Below, piece after piece: positions 1 to 5,436 of a stretch of DNA of 12,047 nt. This DNA comes from Christensenellaceae bacterium (lineage in GTDB: Bacteria > Bacillota > Clostridia > Christensenellales > SZUA-584), in contig JAAXZP010000039.1 of the NCBI GenBank assembly GCA_012719815.1, forward strand, positions 1 through 12,047, in the 5' to 3' direction. The notes under the pieces were generated by a model. It saw only the letters and a list, made by a program, of their open reading frames with translations. It did no database searches and was not told where the DNA came from. A program made the translations under genes and the position numbers. Every line of letters begins with the position of its first letter. Within the stretch, counting starts at the first letter, position 1.

Positions 1-310
1 CGTCCCTGCCCGACTTTTTGGCGATAAAATGCTCCAGCTTGCTCGGCTTGTAATCCTCCGCCTGCTCGTCAAACAGCTTGGCGGACTTGGTAATCGTCTG
101 TACGCCGAAGCCCAGCATGTCCACCAGCGACGCCACGCCCCGCACGATGGGCAGGCCGAAAAACTTATTCCTTTTGGATATCGGCGTCACCGGCTGCTTC
201 TCATACACGATCTCGCCCGACGCCTTGCGCACCGCCAGGCCGCACATCGCAGGCGCCCGCATCATGACGCCTTCCAGCACGCCCTGGCCGCCTATATCGC
301 ACCTACGCAT
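1..310 (-). CDS. DUF1385 / YqhQ family protein, N-terminal part (runs off left edge)
   Basis: Read on the minus strand from the ATG at 308-310, an open frame of 103 codons continues past base 1 with no stop. Residues 7-18 read GGQGVLEGVMMR, the hallmark N-terminus of the DUF1385 family (B. subtilis YqhQ, COG3872, described only as a predicted metal-dependent protein). It is followed by basic and hydrophobic segments typical of the family, which is usually about 300 residues, so roughly two thirds are missing. A GAGGAA ribosome binding site lies 7-8 nt upstream of the ATG, fixing the start. In many Firmicutes this gene sits with rpmE, prmC and prfA; that is family knowledge, and the neighbours lie outside the window. 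It is on the same strand as the foldase gene, 96 nt downstream of it, and probably has its own promoter (-10 at 344-349). No function can be given beyond family membership. Confidence 0.9.
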   Translation of the reverse strand, partial: MRRCDIGGQGVLEGVMMRAPAMCGLAVRKASGEIVYEKQPVTPISKRNKFFGLPIVRGVASLVDMLGFGVQTITKSAKLFDEQAEDYKPSKLEHFIAKKSGRD

Positions 311-343
311 TGTTTGTTCCTCGTTTCAAAAAGCGGTGCCAAC

Positions 344-349
344 AGTATA
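344..349 (-). promoter_or_regulatory. Possible -10 element for the DUF1385 gene
   Basis: On the minus strand TATACT matches the sigma-70/sigma-A -10 consensus at 5 of 6 positions and would give a leader of about 27 nt before the ATG at 310. No good -35 hexamer is seen 16-18 nt upstream, so this is a weak call. Read-through from the foldase gene is the alternative. Confidence 0.3.
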
Positions 350-406
350 CATCATTCCCGGCAAAAATACCACCCTGTTGCACGCATAGCCCGCTTTGCG
401 CCGTGC

Positions 407-1630
407 TCAGTAGTTTTCCGGATAAAACTGCACGTCGCTCTGCGCCACCCACTCGTCGGTAATCTCGTTCCACCTTTCCGACTGCAGCGTCGCCTTCAGC
501 GTTTCATAGATCTCGTCCTTCACAGACTCGTACGGCACCGGACCGGCCACGGTATCGCCCGCATACAGCAGTATGTGGTAACCATAGTCGGTGGCAACCA
601 GGCCCGATATGTCGCCGACATTCGCGAGCGCGTACGCCCCCGTCACGAATGCCTCCATATACGAGCCCGAATCTTTGGATACCGGATAGCCGCCCTCCGG
701 CATACCGATGTCCTCATTGTACTGCGCGACGGCCTCGTCAAACGTCATCTCGCCGGACTGTATCTTGGCGAGCAACTCGTCCGCCTTGGCCTGAATATCC
801 GCCAGCGCGCTTTCCAGCAGCAGGTCCGCCTGCGCGTCAAAGCCGTTGTCGCGCAGCAGGGCGACAGCGTCGCTGGTTTCCTCGTCGATTTTGATCAGCA
901 CGTGCTTGATCAGCCGCAGCCCGCCGGGCACATAATAATATATAGTGGTGCCGTCCATCACGGCGGACTCATACACGGTGGGGTCTTCCTCCATATCCGC
1001 TTTATCCGCTGCCACGTACTCGTCGTACCTCTTTTTCACCTCGTCCTCGGTTGGCACCGCATCCGCCGTCAGCTCAGCCCTGGCCGCCTCTTCGGCAATG
1101 GGCAGCCGGTAGCTGTCCAGCAGCTCTTCCCACGTCATGCCGGCTTTATCCAGCTCCTCCTGCAGGTGTTCCTGCATCACCTTCTCCACCGCAACGTCGT
1201 ATTCCGCATCGGTATAGTCGTCGCCCAGCATGTCCTGAATCTCGTCATAATAGCTGGACTCGATATACGCCTTGAAACTCTCGGTCGCGTTCTGCTCGGC
1301 CTGGGCATTCTGCTCGGCCGTGAGGTTCATATACCCTTCATCGGTGAGCTTTTTCCTCAGCACTTTCTCGTAGACGAGCTGGCTCACCACGTCTTCCTTG
1401 TAGTAATCCGCGTCAGCGCTGTCGGCAGATACCCCGATGTAATTCAGAATCTGCGACAAAACCGTATAATACTCATCATATGTGATGGTCTCGCCGTTCA
1501 CTTTGGCGACGATCTTCTCCGCGCCGCTGCTCTCCGTGGGCGCGTCGGAACCCTGCTGGCTGCACCCGCCGAATGCCAGCGCCGCAGCCAGCAGCAGGCA
1601 TACAATCAAAACAAACCTTTTCAAAAACAT
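407..1630 (-). CDS. Parvulin-type (PpiC) peptidyl-prolyl isomerase lipoprotein, PrsA/SurA-like foldase
   Basis: A 407-residue exported foldase expected to help secreted proteins fold on the outer face of the membrane by cis-trans isomerisation of prolyl bonds. It has a basic start, a hydrophobic stretch (residues 6-20) and the lipobox FGGC with the lipidated Cys at 23. An acidic Ser/Thr/Glu linker follows. Residues 40-200 are a helical SurA_N/PrsA-like chaperone region opening with VNGETIT. The rotamase core starts at IKHVLIK (241-247) and ends with YGYHILLY (349-356). About 25 extra residues separate the first strand from the helix AKADELLAKI, and GGYP (313-316) and the closing HILL strand are present. 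An in-frame stop lies just upstream. The AGGAGG site is only 2 nt from the ATG at 1630 but 8 nt from an in-frame TTG at 1624-1622, so translation may begin there, giving MKRFVLIV. The gene is divergent from mscS. Whether the isomerase is active cannot be read from sequence. Confidence 0.9.
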   Translation of the reverse strand: MFLKRFVLIVCLLLAAALAFGGCSQQGSDAPTESSGAEKIVAKVNGETITYDEYYTVLSQILNYIGVSADSADADYYKEDVVSQLVYEKVLRKKLTDEGYMNLTAEQNAQAEQNATESFKAYIESSYYDEIQDMLGDDYTDAEYDVAVEKVMQEHLQEELDKAGMTWEELLDSYRLPIAEEAARAELTADAVPTEDEVKKRYDEYVAADKADMEEDPTVYESAVMDGTTIYYYVPGGLRLIKHVLIKIDEETSDAVALLRDNGFDAQADLLLESALADIQAKADELLAKIQSGEMTFDEAVAQYNEDIGMPEGGYPVSKDSGSYMEAFVTGAYALANVGDISGLVATDYGYHILLYAGDTVAGPVPYESVKDEIYETLKATLQSERWNEITDEWVAQSDVQFYPENY

Positions 1631-1647
1631 TTCCTCCTGGCGTTAGT

Positions 1648-1695
1648 CAGGTTTATTCTCACATACTCAGGCGACAATAACAATACAGGTTTATT
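1648..1695. repeat. 10-bp direct repeat CAGGTTTATT in the divergent intergenic region
   Basis: CAGGTTTATT occurs at 1648-1657 and again at 1686-1695, with starts 38 bp apart. One copy fills part of the spacer of the candidate foldase promoter and the other lies in its predicted leader. Such placement would suit an operator pair, but no regulator is known and chance is possible in an AT-rich stretch. Confidence 0.4.
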
Positions 1696-1709
1696 AAACA
1701 ATTTGTAAA
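1680..1709 (-). promoter_or_regulatory. Candidate promoter for the foldase gene
   Basis: On the minus strand, TTTACA (1704-1709, 5 of 6 to the -35 consensus) is followed after 18 nt by TATTGT (1680-1685, 4 of 6 to the -10). The predicted start is near 1673, leaving a leader of roughly 43 nt. A 10-bp direct repeat and an inverted repeat overlap this promoter (see separate entries). The call rests on hexamer match only. Confidence 0.4.
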
Positions 1710-1721
1710 TAACGATTATTT
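1707..1721. promoter_or_regulatory. Inverted repeat AAATAA-CGA-TTATTT, possible operator
   Basis: A perfect 6-bp inverted repeat with a 3-nt centre overlaps the candidate -35 of the foldase gene and sits about 40 bp upstream of the mscS -10. Its position between divergent genes fits a regulator binding site. No family assignment is possible. Confidence 0.3.
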
Positions 1722-1758
1722 CTGCATATTCGGAGCGCTGGCGGTATCATCCGCGCTG

Positions 1759-1767
1759 TGCTATAAT
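1759..1767 (+). promoter_or_regulatory. Extended -10 promoter (TGC-TATAAT) for mscS-DUF951-lepB
   Basis: TATAAT at 1762-1767 is a perfect -10 hexamer and is preceded by TGC, the TGn extension that lets sigma-A promoters work with a poor -35. The only -35 candidate is CTGGCG at 1738-1743 (3 of 6, spacer 18). Initiation near 1774 would give a very short leader carrying the GGGAGG site before the ATG at 1788. Confidence 0.7.
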
Positions 1768-1787
1768 AGGCGCATTGGGAGGCCTCA

Positions 1788-2657
1788 ATGGAGAGTTTTG
1801 TCGAAAAAGCGATTAGCAGCGTCAAACAGTTCTGGGACGACCTTGGCGCCCGCTCCGGGGATATACTTTTCGCAATCATCAAGATTGCCCTCATCATCCT
1901 TGCCGCGTACATCGTGATCGTCGTGCTGAAGCGCCTGTCCCGGCGGATACTGAAAGCCCGGGCGGCGCGCAAGCCCGGCTCTGCGGCGGCCCGCAAGGCC
2001 GAGACCGTGCGCTCGGTGGTTGAATCCGTCATCAAATACGCCGTCTATTTCATCGCGTTCATGAGCATACTCGGCGTGCTGGGGCTGGGTACGGCGGTCG
2101 CTTCGCTGCTGGCCGCGGCGGGCATCGGCGGCATCGTCGTGGCCTTCGGCGCGCAGAGCCTTGTTAAGGACGTGTTTTCCGGCCTGTTCCTGCTGTTCGA
2201 AGGCCAATACGCCGTGGGCGACTATATCGAGGTGGATGGCGAGAAAGGGACAGTCACCGCCATCACGCTGCGCACCACCAGCCTGCGGCGGTTCACCGGC
2301 GAGGTGGTCACCATCCCCAACGGCAACATATCCAAACTGGTCAACTACTCCACCAGCGACAGCGTGGCGGTGATAGACATCTCCGTCGCATACGGTACCG
2401 ACATCGAGAAAGCCTGCTCCATCATGCGGTCGGTGGGTTTAGAATATATGGCGTCACACGATAATATACTTGAAGAGCCCCACGTTCTCGGTATAATTGA
2501 GCTGGGAGAATCCAGCATGGTGCTGCGCATGATCGTCCGCGTCAAGCCGCTCACCCACTGGGAAACGGAGCGCGCGTTGCGCCGCAGGATTGTGGAGGAA
2601 TTCGCCCGCAGCCATGTGGAAATACCGTTCCCGCACCGTGTGGTTATCAGCAAATAG
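1788..2657 (+). CDS. MscS-family small-conductance mechanosensitive channel (YkuT-like)
   Basis: A 289-residue integral membrane channel that opens under membrane tension to release solutes during osmotic downshock. It shows an amphipathic N-terminus, TM1 at about 25-47, a basic cytoplasmic loop, TM2 at about 76-98 and the pore-lining TM3 from about 100 to 133 with the small-residue pattern ASLLAAAGIGGIVVAFGAQ. The following FSGLFLLFEGQYAVGDYI and PNGN (177-180) are the beta-domain signatures of MscS. The C-terminal alpha/beta domain ends at HRVVISK, so the protein has the compact three-helix form usual in Firmicutes. GGAGG lies 5 nt before the ATG. It is the first gene of a three-gene plus-strand unit, 12 nt before DUF951. 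Gating threshold and ion preference cannot be inferred. Confidence 0.93.
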   Translation: MESFVEKAISSVKQFWDDLGARSGDILFAIIKIALIILAAYIVIVVLKRLSRRILKARAARKPGSAAARKAETVRSVVESVIKYAVYFIAFMSILGVLGLGTAVASLLAAAGIGGIVVAFGAQSLVKDVFSGLFLLFEGQYAVGDYIEVDGEKGTVTAITLRTTSLRRFTGEVVTIPNGNISKLVNYSTSDSVAVIDISVAYGTDIEKACSIMRSVGLEYMASHDNILEEPHVLGIIELGESSMVLRMIVRVKPLTHWETERALRRRIVEEFARSHVEIPFPHRVVISK

Positions 2658-2669
2658 GCGGAGGCCGGT

Positions 2670-2864
2670 ATGGAGTATCATCTGAACGACATCGTGCAGC
2701 TGAAAAAGCCGCATCCCTGCGGGGAGAACAAATGGCGCGTGATACGCGTGGGCATGGACGTCAAAATAAGGTGCCTGGGCTGTCGCCACATCGTGATGCT
2801 CCCGCACGAAACATTTATTAAACGACTGAAAAGGATACTGCCTGATGAGCAACCAAAAAACTGA
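2670..2864 (+). CDS. DUF951 family small protein (YyzM-like)
   Basis: A 64-residue protein of the DUF951 family. The family pattern is plain: an opening Val/Ile-Gln-Leu-Lys-Lys strand, HPCG (15-18), W22, the RVGMD turn (26-30), and Cys35-x2-Cys38 followed by HIVMLPHETFIKRLKRI. The three cysteines and nearby histidines suggest a small metal-binding or zinc-ribbon-like fold, but no function has been established. A GGAGG site lies 5 nt before the ATG. It follows mscS by 12 nt, and its last 20 bases overlap the start of the signal peptidase gene, so translation of the two is probably coupled. To my knowledge DUF951 next to an MscS gene recurs in Firmicutes (often with ychF), which hints at a functional link I cannot specify. 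Confidence 0.9.
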   Translation: MEYHLNDIVQLKKPHPCGENKWRVIRVGMDVKIRCLGCRHIVMLPHETFIKRLKRILPDEQPKN

Positions 2865-3420
2865 CACGGAAGACAACCGGGAAGAAATATCGCGCATGCA
2901 GCAAAAAGCGCTGGAACGCAGGCGCGAGTTTTGGGGATGGGTGATATCGCTGGTCGCGGCAGTCGCCATCGCCTTGGCGCTGCGTTTATTTGTGTTCGAG
3001 TTCATCCGCGTGGACGGCGATTCCATGCTGCCCACGTTGCACACCAACGAATACGTGTTTATGGAGAAGGTGACCTACTGGTTTGAAGAGCCGCGCTACG
3101 GCGACATCGTCATCTGCTATTACCCGAACCGCACGGAGACGTTCGTCAAGCGCGTCATCGGCACGCCGGGCGACACCATCGAAATCAGGGACGGCACGCT
3201 CTACATCAACGGCGTTCCGGACACCAATTACTTCTCCGGCTATCTGGAGCACAGCATGGAACCCGTCACAGTGCCGGAGCATTCCGTGTTCGTGATGGGC
3301 GACAACCGCAACGCTTCAATGGACTCCACCAACGGCAGCATCGGGCCGCTGCCCGTCAGCATGATACTCGGCAGGGCGGTGTTCGTTATCTGGCCGTTTG
3401 ACCAGATCAGAGGATTATAA
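2845..3420 (+). CDS. lepB: Signal peptidase I (SipS/LepB type)
   Basis: A 191-residue type I signal peptidase that cuts signal peptides from secreted proteins outside the membrane. A charged N-terminus (1-29) is followed by one membrane anchor (about 31-52). The catalytic boxes are present: GDSMLPT with nucleophile Ser60, and FVKRVIGTPGDTIEI with the general-base Lys102. The GDNRNASMDS box (152-161) is followed by Thr-Asn, where the family usually has Arg (DSR), a small departure beside the active site. Size and the single anchor match the Bacillus SipS class, not the larger E. coli LepB. The ATG lies inside the DUF951 gene (20-nt overlap); AAAGGA upstream of it gives a spacing of about 9 nt. 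A hairpin terminator follows at 3431-3460. It could process the other exported proteins here, except the lipoproteins, which need signal peptidase II. Confidence 0.95.
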   Translation: MSNQKTDTEDNREEISRMQQKALERRREFWGWVISLVAAVAIALALRLFVFEFIRVDGDSMLPTLHTNEYVFMEKVTYWFEEPRYGDIVICYYPNRTETFVKRVIGTPGDTIEIRDGTLYINGVPDTNYFSGYLEHSMEPVTVPEHSVFVMGDNRNASMDSTNGSIGPLPVSMILGRAVFVIWPFDQIRGL

Positions 3421-3430
3421 CTTTTTTCTG

Positions 3431-3460
3431 CGCGGCCTCATCAACGGGGCCGCGTTTTTT
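3431..3460 (+). terminator. Rho-independent terminator of the mscS-DUF951-lepB unit
   Basis: The stem CGCGGCC (3431-3437) pairs with GGCCGCG (3448-3454) across a 10-nt loop and is followed directly by six T. It begins 11 nt after the lepB stop. The minus-strand reading lacks a T run, so it acts on plus-strand transcripts only. Confidence 0.85.
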
Positions 3461-3507
3461 GTTTGCCGGGAATCAGCCCAACGCCTCACCTGAATCCGGC
3501 GTATATG

Positions 3508-3540
3508 CAAAAGCGCGCAAGACATAATGTTCCGCGCGCT
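3508..3540 (-). terminator. Probable terminator of the rubredoxin unit
   Basis: On the minus strand AGCGCGC (3540-3534) pairs with GCGCGCT (3518-3512) around a 15-nt loop, with four T at the stem foot. It lies about 44 nt beyond the rubredoxin stop and faces the convergent lepB terminator. The short T run makes it weaker than the other terminators here. Confidence 0.45.
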
Positions 3541-3583
3541 GCTTTAAACCTTGCTTCAATTGATAAGCCCGTAGCCCTAAGGC

Positions 3584-3742
3584 TTACACTTCTTCAAACA
3601 TATCCTTGGAAGCGCCGCACAGCGGGCATACCCAATCGTCAGGCACATCTTCCCAGGCCGTGCCGGGCGCCACGCCGTTGTCCGGATCGCCTTCTGCCGG
3701 GTCGTACACATAGCCGCAAACGGTGCATTCGTACTTCTTCAT
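3584..3742 (-). CDS. Rubredoxin
   Basis: A 52-residue rubredoxin, a one-electron carrier with a single Fe(Cys)4 centre. Both knuckles are intact: Cys6-Thr-Val-Cys9-Gly-Tyr and Cys39-Pro-Leu-Cys42-Gly. Tyr4, Tyr11, Tyr13, the acidic DPDNGVAPGT segment and Trp38 match the family, and the length is canonical. The start is the ATG at 3740-3742, with AAGGAG 9 nt upstream; the frame stays open further upstream but that stretch overlaps the DUF1858 gene in another frame and is not rubredoxin-like. It is last in a minus-strand unit, 13 nt after DUF1858. In anaerobes rubredoxins feed electrons to superoxide reductase, rubrerythrin or flavodiiron proteins; none is encoded in this window, so the partner is unknown. 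Confidence 0.96.
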   Translation of the reverse strand: MKKYECTVCGYVYDPAEGDPDNGVAPGTAWEDVPDDWVCPLCGASKDMFEEV

Positions 3743-3755
3743 CGTTATTTTCTCC

Positions 3756-3962
3756 TTACTCATTTTTATTTTGAAAATAAGCGTTGAGCTTGTCCACCAG
3801 GGCATCCACGTCAAAGCCGTGCACAGCCGCCGCTTCCTCGAGGGTCTCCCCCGCGGACGCCGGGCAACCCACACAGTGCATGCCGGCTTCCATCAGCACC
3901 ACAGCGCACCCGCGGTCCATCATCAGCAACTCGCCAATCGTCATATCCTTCGTAACCGTCAT
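3756..3962 (-). CDS. DUF1858 domain protein (hybrid-cluster-protein-associated disulfide domain)
   Basis: A 68-residue stand-alone DUF1858 protein. The family signature runs from MTIGELLMMDRGCAVVLMEAG into MHCVGCPAS, with the redox-type Cys30-Val-Gly-Cys33-Pro and an extra Cys19. It ends with the usual helix carrying LEEAAAVHGFDVDALVDKLN. The domain is also found at the N-terminus of ScdA/RIC-type iron-sulfur repair proteins and near hybrid cluster protein genes, so a role in redox or Fe-S/nitrosative stress chemistry is inferred, not shown. A purine-rich AAGGGGA precedes the ATG at 3962 at somewhat long spacing, so this site is less strong than its neighbours'. Tight linkage to rubredoxin (13 nt) suggests co-expression and possibly a shared redox pathway. 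Confidence 0.9.
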   Translation of the reverse strand: MTVTKDMTIGELLMMDRGCAVVLMEAGMHCVGCPASAGETLEEAAAVHGFDVDALVDKLNAYFQNKNE

Positions 3963-4005
3963 AATTCGTTTCCCCTTTTGATTCTGTTTGTATTGCTGCG
4001 GGCGC

Positions 4006-4380
4006 TCAGGTGGTCCTCAAAAACTTGTTCCCGCATTTTGAACACTTGATGGATACCTTGCCCTTGCCCCGCGGCACGCGCAGCTTCTGGCCGCACTGCG
4101 GACATTTGAATATCCTGTACTGCTTCGCCTGCTGCCGGCGCGCGCTAATCCTATAATACCATGATTTCGCATTATTAACCAGCCTCAGCAAAACTAAATT
4201 TTCCTTGCGCCGCTGTTCGATATTTTTTGAAAACATGCGCCCCACTGCGAGCAGCGTCAGAGCGATGCAAATAATGAACATATAAGGCCATGGGATAAAG
4301 CTCAATACCATCGCCGCTATCAGCAGTGCAAATGATAGGTGATCAGGGCCGTTCCGCCCCAAAAATATCCCGCCAAGCAT
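4006..4380 (-). CDS. Small membrane protein with C-terminal zinc ribbon
   Basis: A 124-residue protein of unknown function. Residues about 16-46 are strongly hydrophobic with a central Pro-Trp-Pro, reading as two short membrane helices or a hairpin. A highly basic segment follows (KNIEQRRKENL, ISARRQQAK). The C-terminus carries CPQC (93-96) and CSKC (113-116) separated by a basic GKGKVSIK strand, a classic zinc ribbon of the kind found in many clostridial membrane proteins. The predicted picture is an inner-membrane protein with a cytoplasmic zinc ribbon that may bind nucleic acid or protein. The PHP gene ends 15 nt upstream and DUF1858 starts 43 nt downstream. GGAG lies about 10 nt before the ATG. 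I cannot assign a role. Confidence 0.8.
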   Translation of the reverse strand: MLGGIFLGRNGPDHLSFALLIAAMVLSFIPWPYMFIICIALTLLAVGRMFSKNIEQRRKENLVLLRLVNNAKSWYYRISARRQQAKQYRIFKCPQCGQKLRVPRGKGKVSIKCSKCGNKFLRTT

Positions 4381-4395
4381 ATATATGTCACTCCC

Positions 4396-5112
4396 TCAGA
4401 TAGCGGTGTCGCAGTCCATGCCCACACCGCAGGTAATAATCAACTCCGGCCTGCGCACTTCCCGGTAAAACGCGATGAAATCTTCCACGCTGTCCACCGT
4501 CTCCGGCACCATGATGCCGGCCCGGCCGATGTCGCACGCCATATGCACGTCCCCGCCCGCGATAATCATGATGTCGTGCTCCGCCGCAAACTTTAACGCC
4601 AAAGGGTTGTGGCTCCTGTTCCTCGGCTGCGCGTTGACGATCTCGATCCCGTCATAATACGCCGGATTACCGGGCGAGCATCCAAAGCGGTAAGGATTCG
4701 CCTGAAACACCAGGAACCCGTTCTCATGCATCAGCCTATAAAACTCGGGAAGGGGCAGCCGGTAAATCGGCCCCGCCGAAATGATAAACTCCTCATCCGG
4801 CCCGTACACCAGAAACTCTTTCGGCGAACCGTCAAGCTGCACCTCCAGCCCCAGAAACACCTTGACGCCGATTTTATCTCCGTGCCGTTTCGCCGCCCGG
4901 TAACCCGTCAGAAAGCGTTCCGCCTGCTCCTCCCAGGGCAACGCTGCCATCCCGCCCCTTTCGAAAAAACGGGAACAGAAATGGTCCGTAATAAACGTCC
5001 CCGCATAGCCGGCCGCCTTCATGCCTTCCACGACCTCCACGGCAGACAGCACGCCGCATGGGCTGGTCTCCGCCGTATGACAATGCGTTTCAAACTGACA
5101 AAACTTCACCAT
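4396..5112 (-). CDS. PHP-domain metal-dependent phosphoesterase
   Basis: A 238-residue PHP domain protein, counted from the ATG at 5110-5112. Metal-ligand motifs are seen in order: His10-Cys-His12, Asp43-His44, the Glu of GLEVQL (90), and Asp188-Val-His190. At the motif that in related proteins reads Gln-Ala-His-Pro, this protein has Gln-Ala-Asn139-Pro, so one presumed ligand is replaced. PHP proteins hydrolyse phosphoesters (nucleotides, histidinol phosphate, DNA 3' ends); substrate here is unknown, and the catalytic core is small with no extra domains. The frame stays open upstream to a TTG at 5148 without a ribosome site. GAGG sits 2 nt from the ATG and 5 nt from the next codon, GTG at 5109, so GTG may be the real start. 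It is first in the unit with the zinc-ribbon, DUF1858 and rubredoxin genes. Confidence 0.85.
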   Translation of the reverse strand: MVKFCQFETHCHTAETSPCGVLSAVEVVEGMKAAGYAGTFITDHFCSRFFERGGMAALPWEEQAERFLTGYRAAKRHGDKIGVKVFLGLEVQLDGSPKEFLVYGPDEEFIISAGPIYRLPLPEFYRLMHENGFLVFQANPYRFGCSPGNPAYYDGIEIVNAQPRNRSHNPLALKFAAEHDIMIIAGGDVHMACDIGRAGIMVPETVDSVEDFIAFYREVRRPELIITCGVGMDCDTAI

Positions 5113-5194
5113 AGCCTCAACATCATCATACTCGAAAAATCGGTACAAAATATGAATTGTGCACTTGTTTCACACATTGTTTACAAACTATTAG

Positions 5195-5222
5195 ATTAAA
5201 ACCCGTCCGCTGCCCCTGTCAA
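5195..5222 (-). promoter_or_regulatory. Sigma-A promoter for the PHP to rubredoxin unit
   Basis: On the minus strand a perfect TTGACA (-35, 5217-5222) is followed after 16 nt by TTTAAT (-10, 5195-5200, 5 of 6). Transcription would start near 5188, giving a leader of about 76 nt before the PHP start. That leader contains two TTGTTT copies (plus-strand reading, 5165-5170 and 5178-5183) 13 nt apart, of unknown meaning. Confidence 0.65.
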
Positions 5223-5288
5223 GGCCTGTCCCCAAAGTCGGTATGCCGCCGTTTACGTGTCGCCGGCAAAGTACCGTAAAAAGGATAC

Positions 5289-5316
5289 AAAAAACGAAGG
5301 CTTTGTTTGCCTTCGC
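5289..5316 (-). terminator. Rho-independent terminator of the uppP-pepV-DUF378 unit
   Basis: On the minus strand CGAAGGC (5315-5309) pairs with GCCTTCG (5301-5295) across a 7-nt loop, followed by six T (5294-5289). It lies about 120 nt past the DUF378 stop and upstream of the PHP promoter, so it separates the two minus-strand units. Confidence 0.8.
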
Positions 5317-5373
5317 AATAAGACGCAGTTTTTCGGCATGCTGAAGCGAAGGCCGTTTTTTCACGCCTTCGCT
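5295..5373 (-). repeat. Twin hairpins with identical stems (GCGAAGGC / GCCTTCGC)
   Basis: Two inverted repeats with the same arms lie in a row. One is at 5346-5353 with 5365-5372 (8 bp, 11-nt loop, extendable by one A-T pair). The other is at 5295-5301 with 5309-5315 (7 bp), which is the terminator above. They are about 30 nt apart. Because the arms are the same, alternative cross-pairing is possible. The layout resembles a REP-like palindromic unit or a tandem terminator. A 65-codon minus-strand frame across it (5191-5388) looks like a by-product of the repeat, not a gene. The rest of the 324-nt gap (5113-5436) shows only the PHP promoter. Confidence 0.6.
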
Positions 5374-5436
5374 CCTTTTGAAGCTCACTATTTTTCTATC
5401 TTCATGTCATCTGATGTTATCGCCAGCTAGGCAATT

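Noticed and set aside
365..406. Possible terminator after the foldase gene
   Set aside because: On the minus strand GCACG pairs with CGTGC, but the five-T run is about a dozen bases beyond the stem, so it is not a convincing intrinsic terminator.
29..1708. 559-codon plus-strand open frame
   Set aside because: It lies antisense to the foldase and DUF1385 genes, is rich in His/Arg/Gln, has no family match and no ribosome site. GC-rich third positions in the true genes explain it.
5191..5388. 65-codon minus-strand open frame
   Set aside because: It runs through the twin hairpins, the terminator and the PHP -35 and has no ribosome site. The basic peptide looks like translated repeat sequence.
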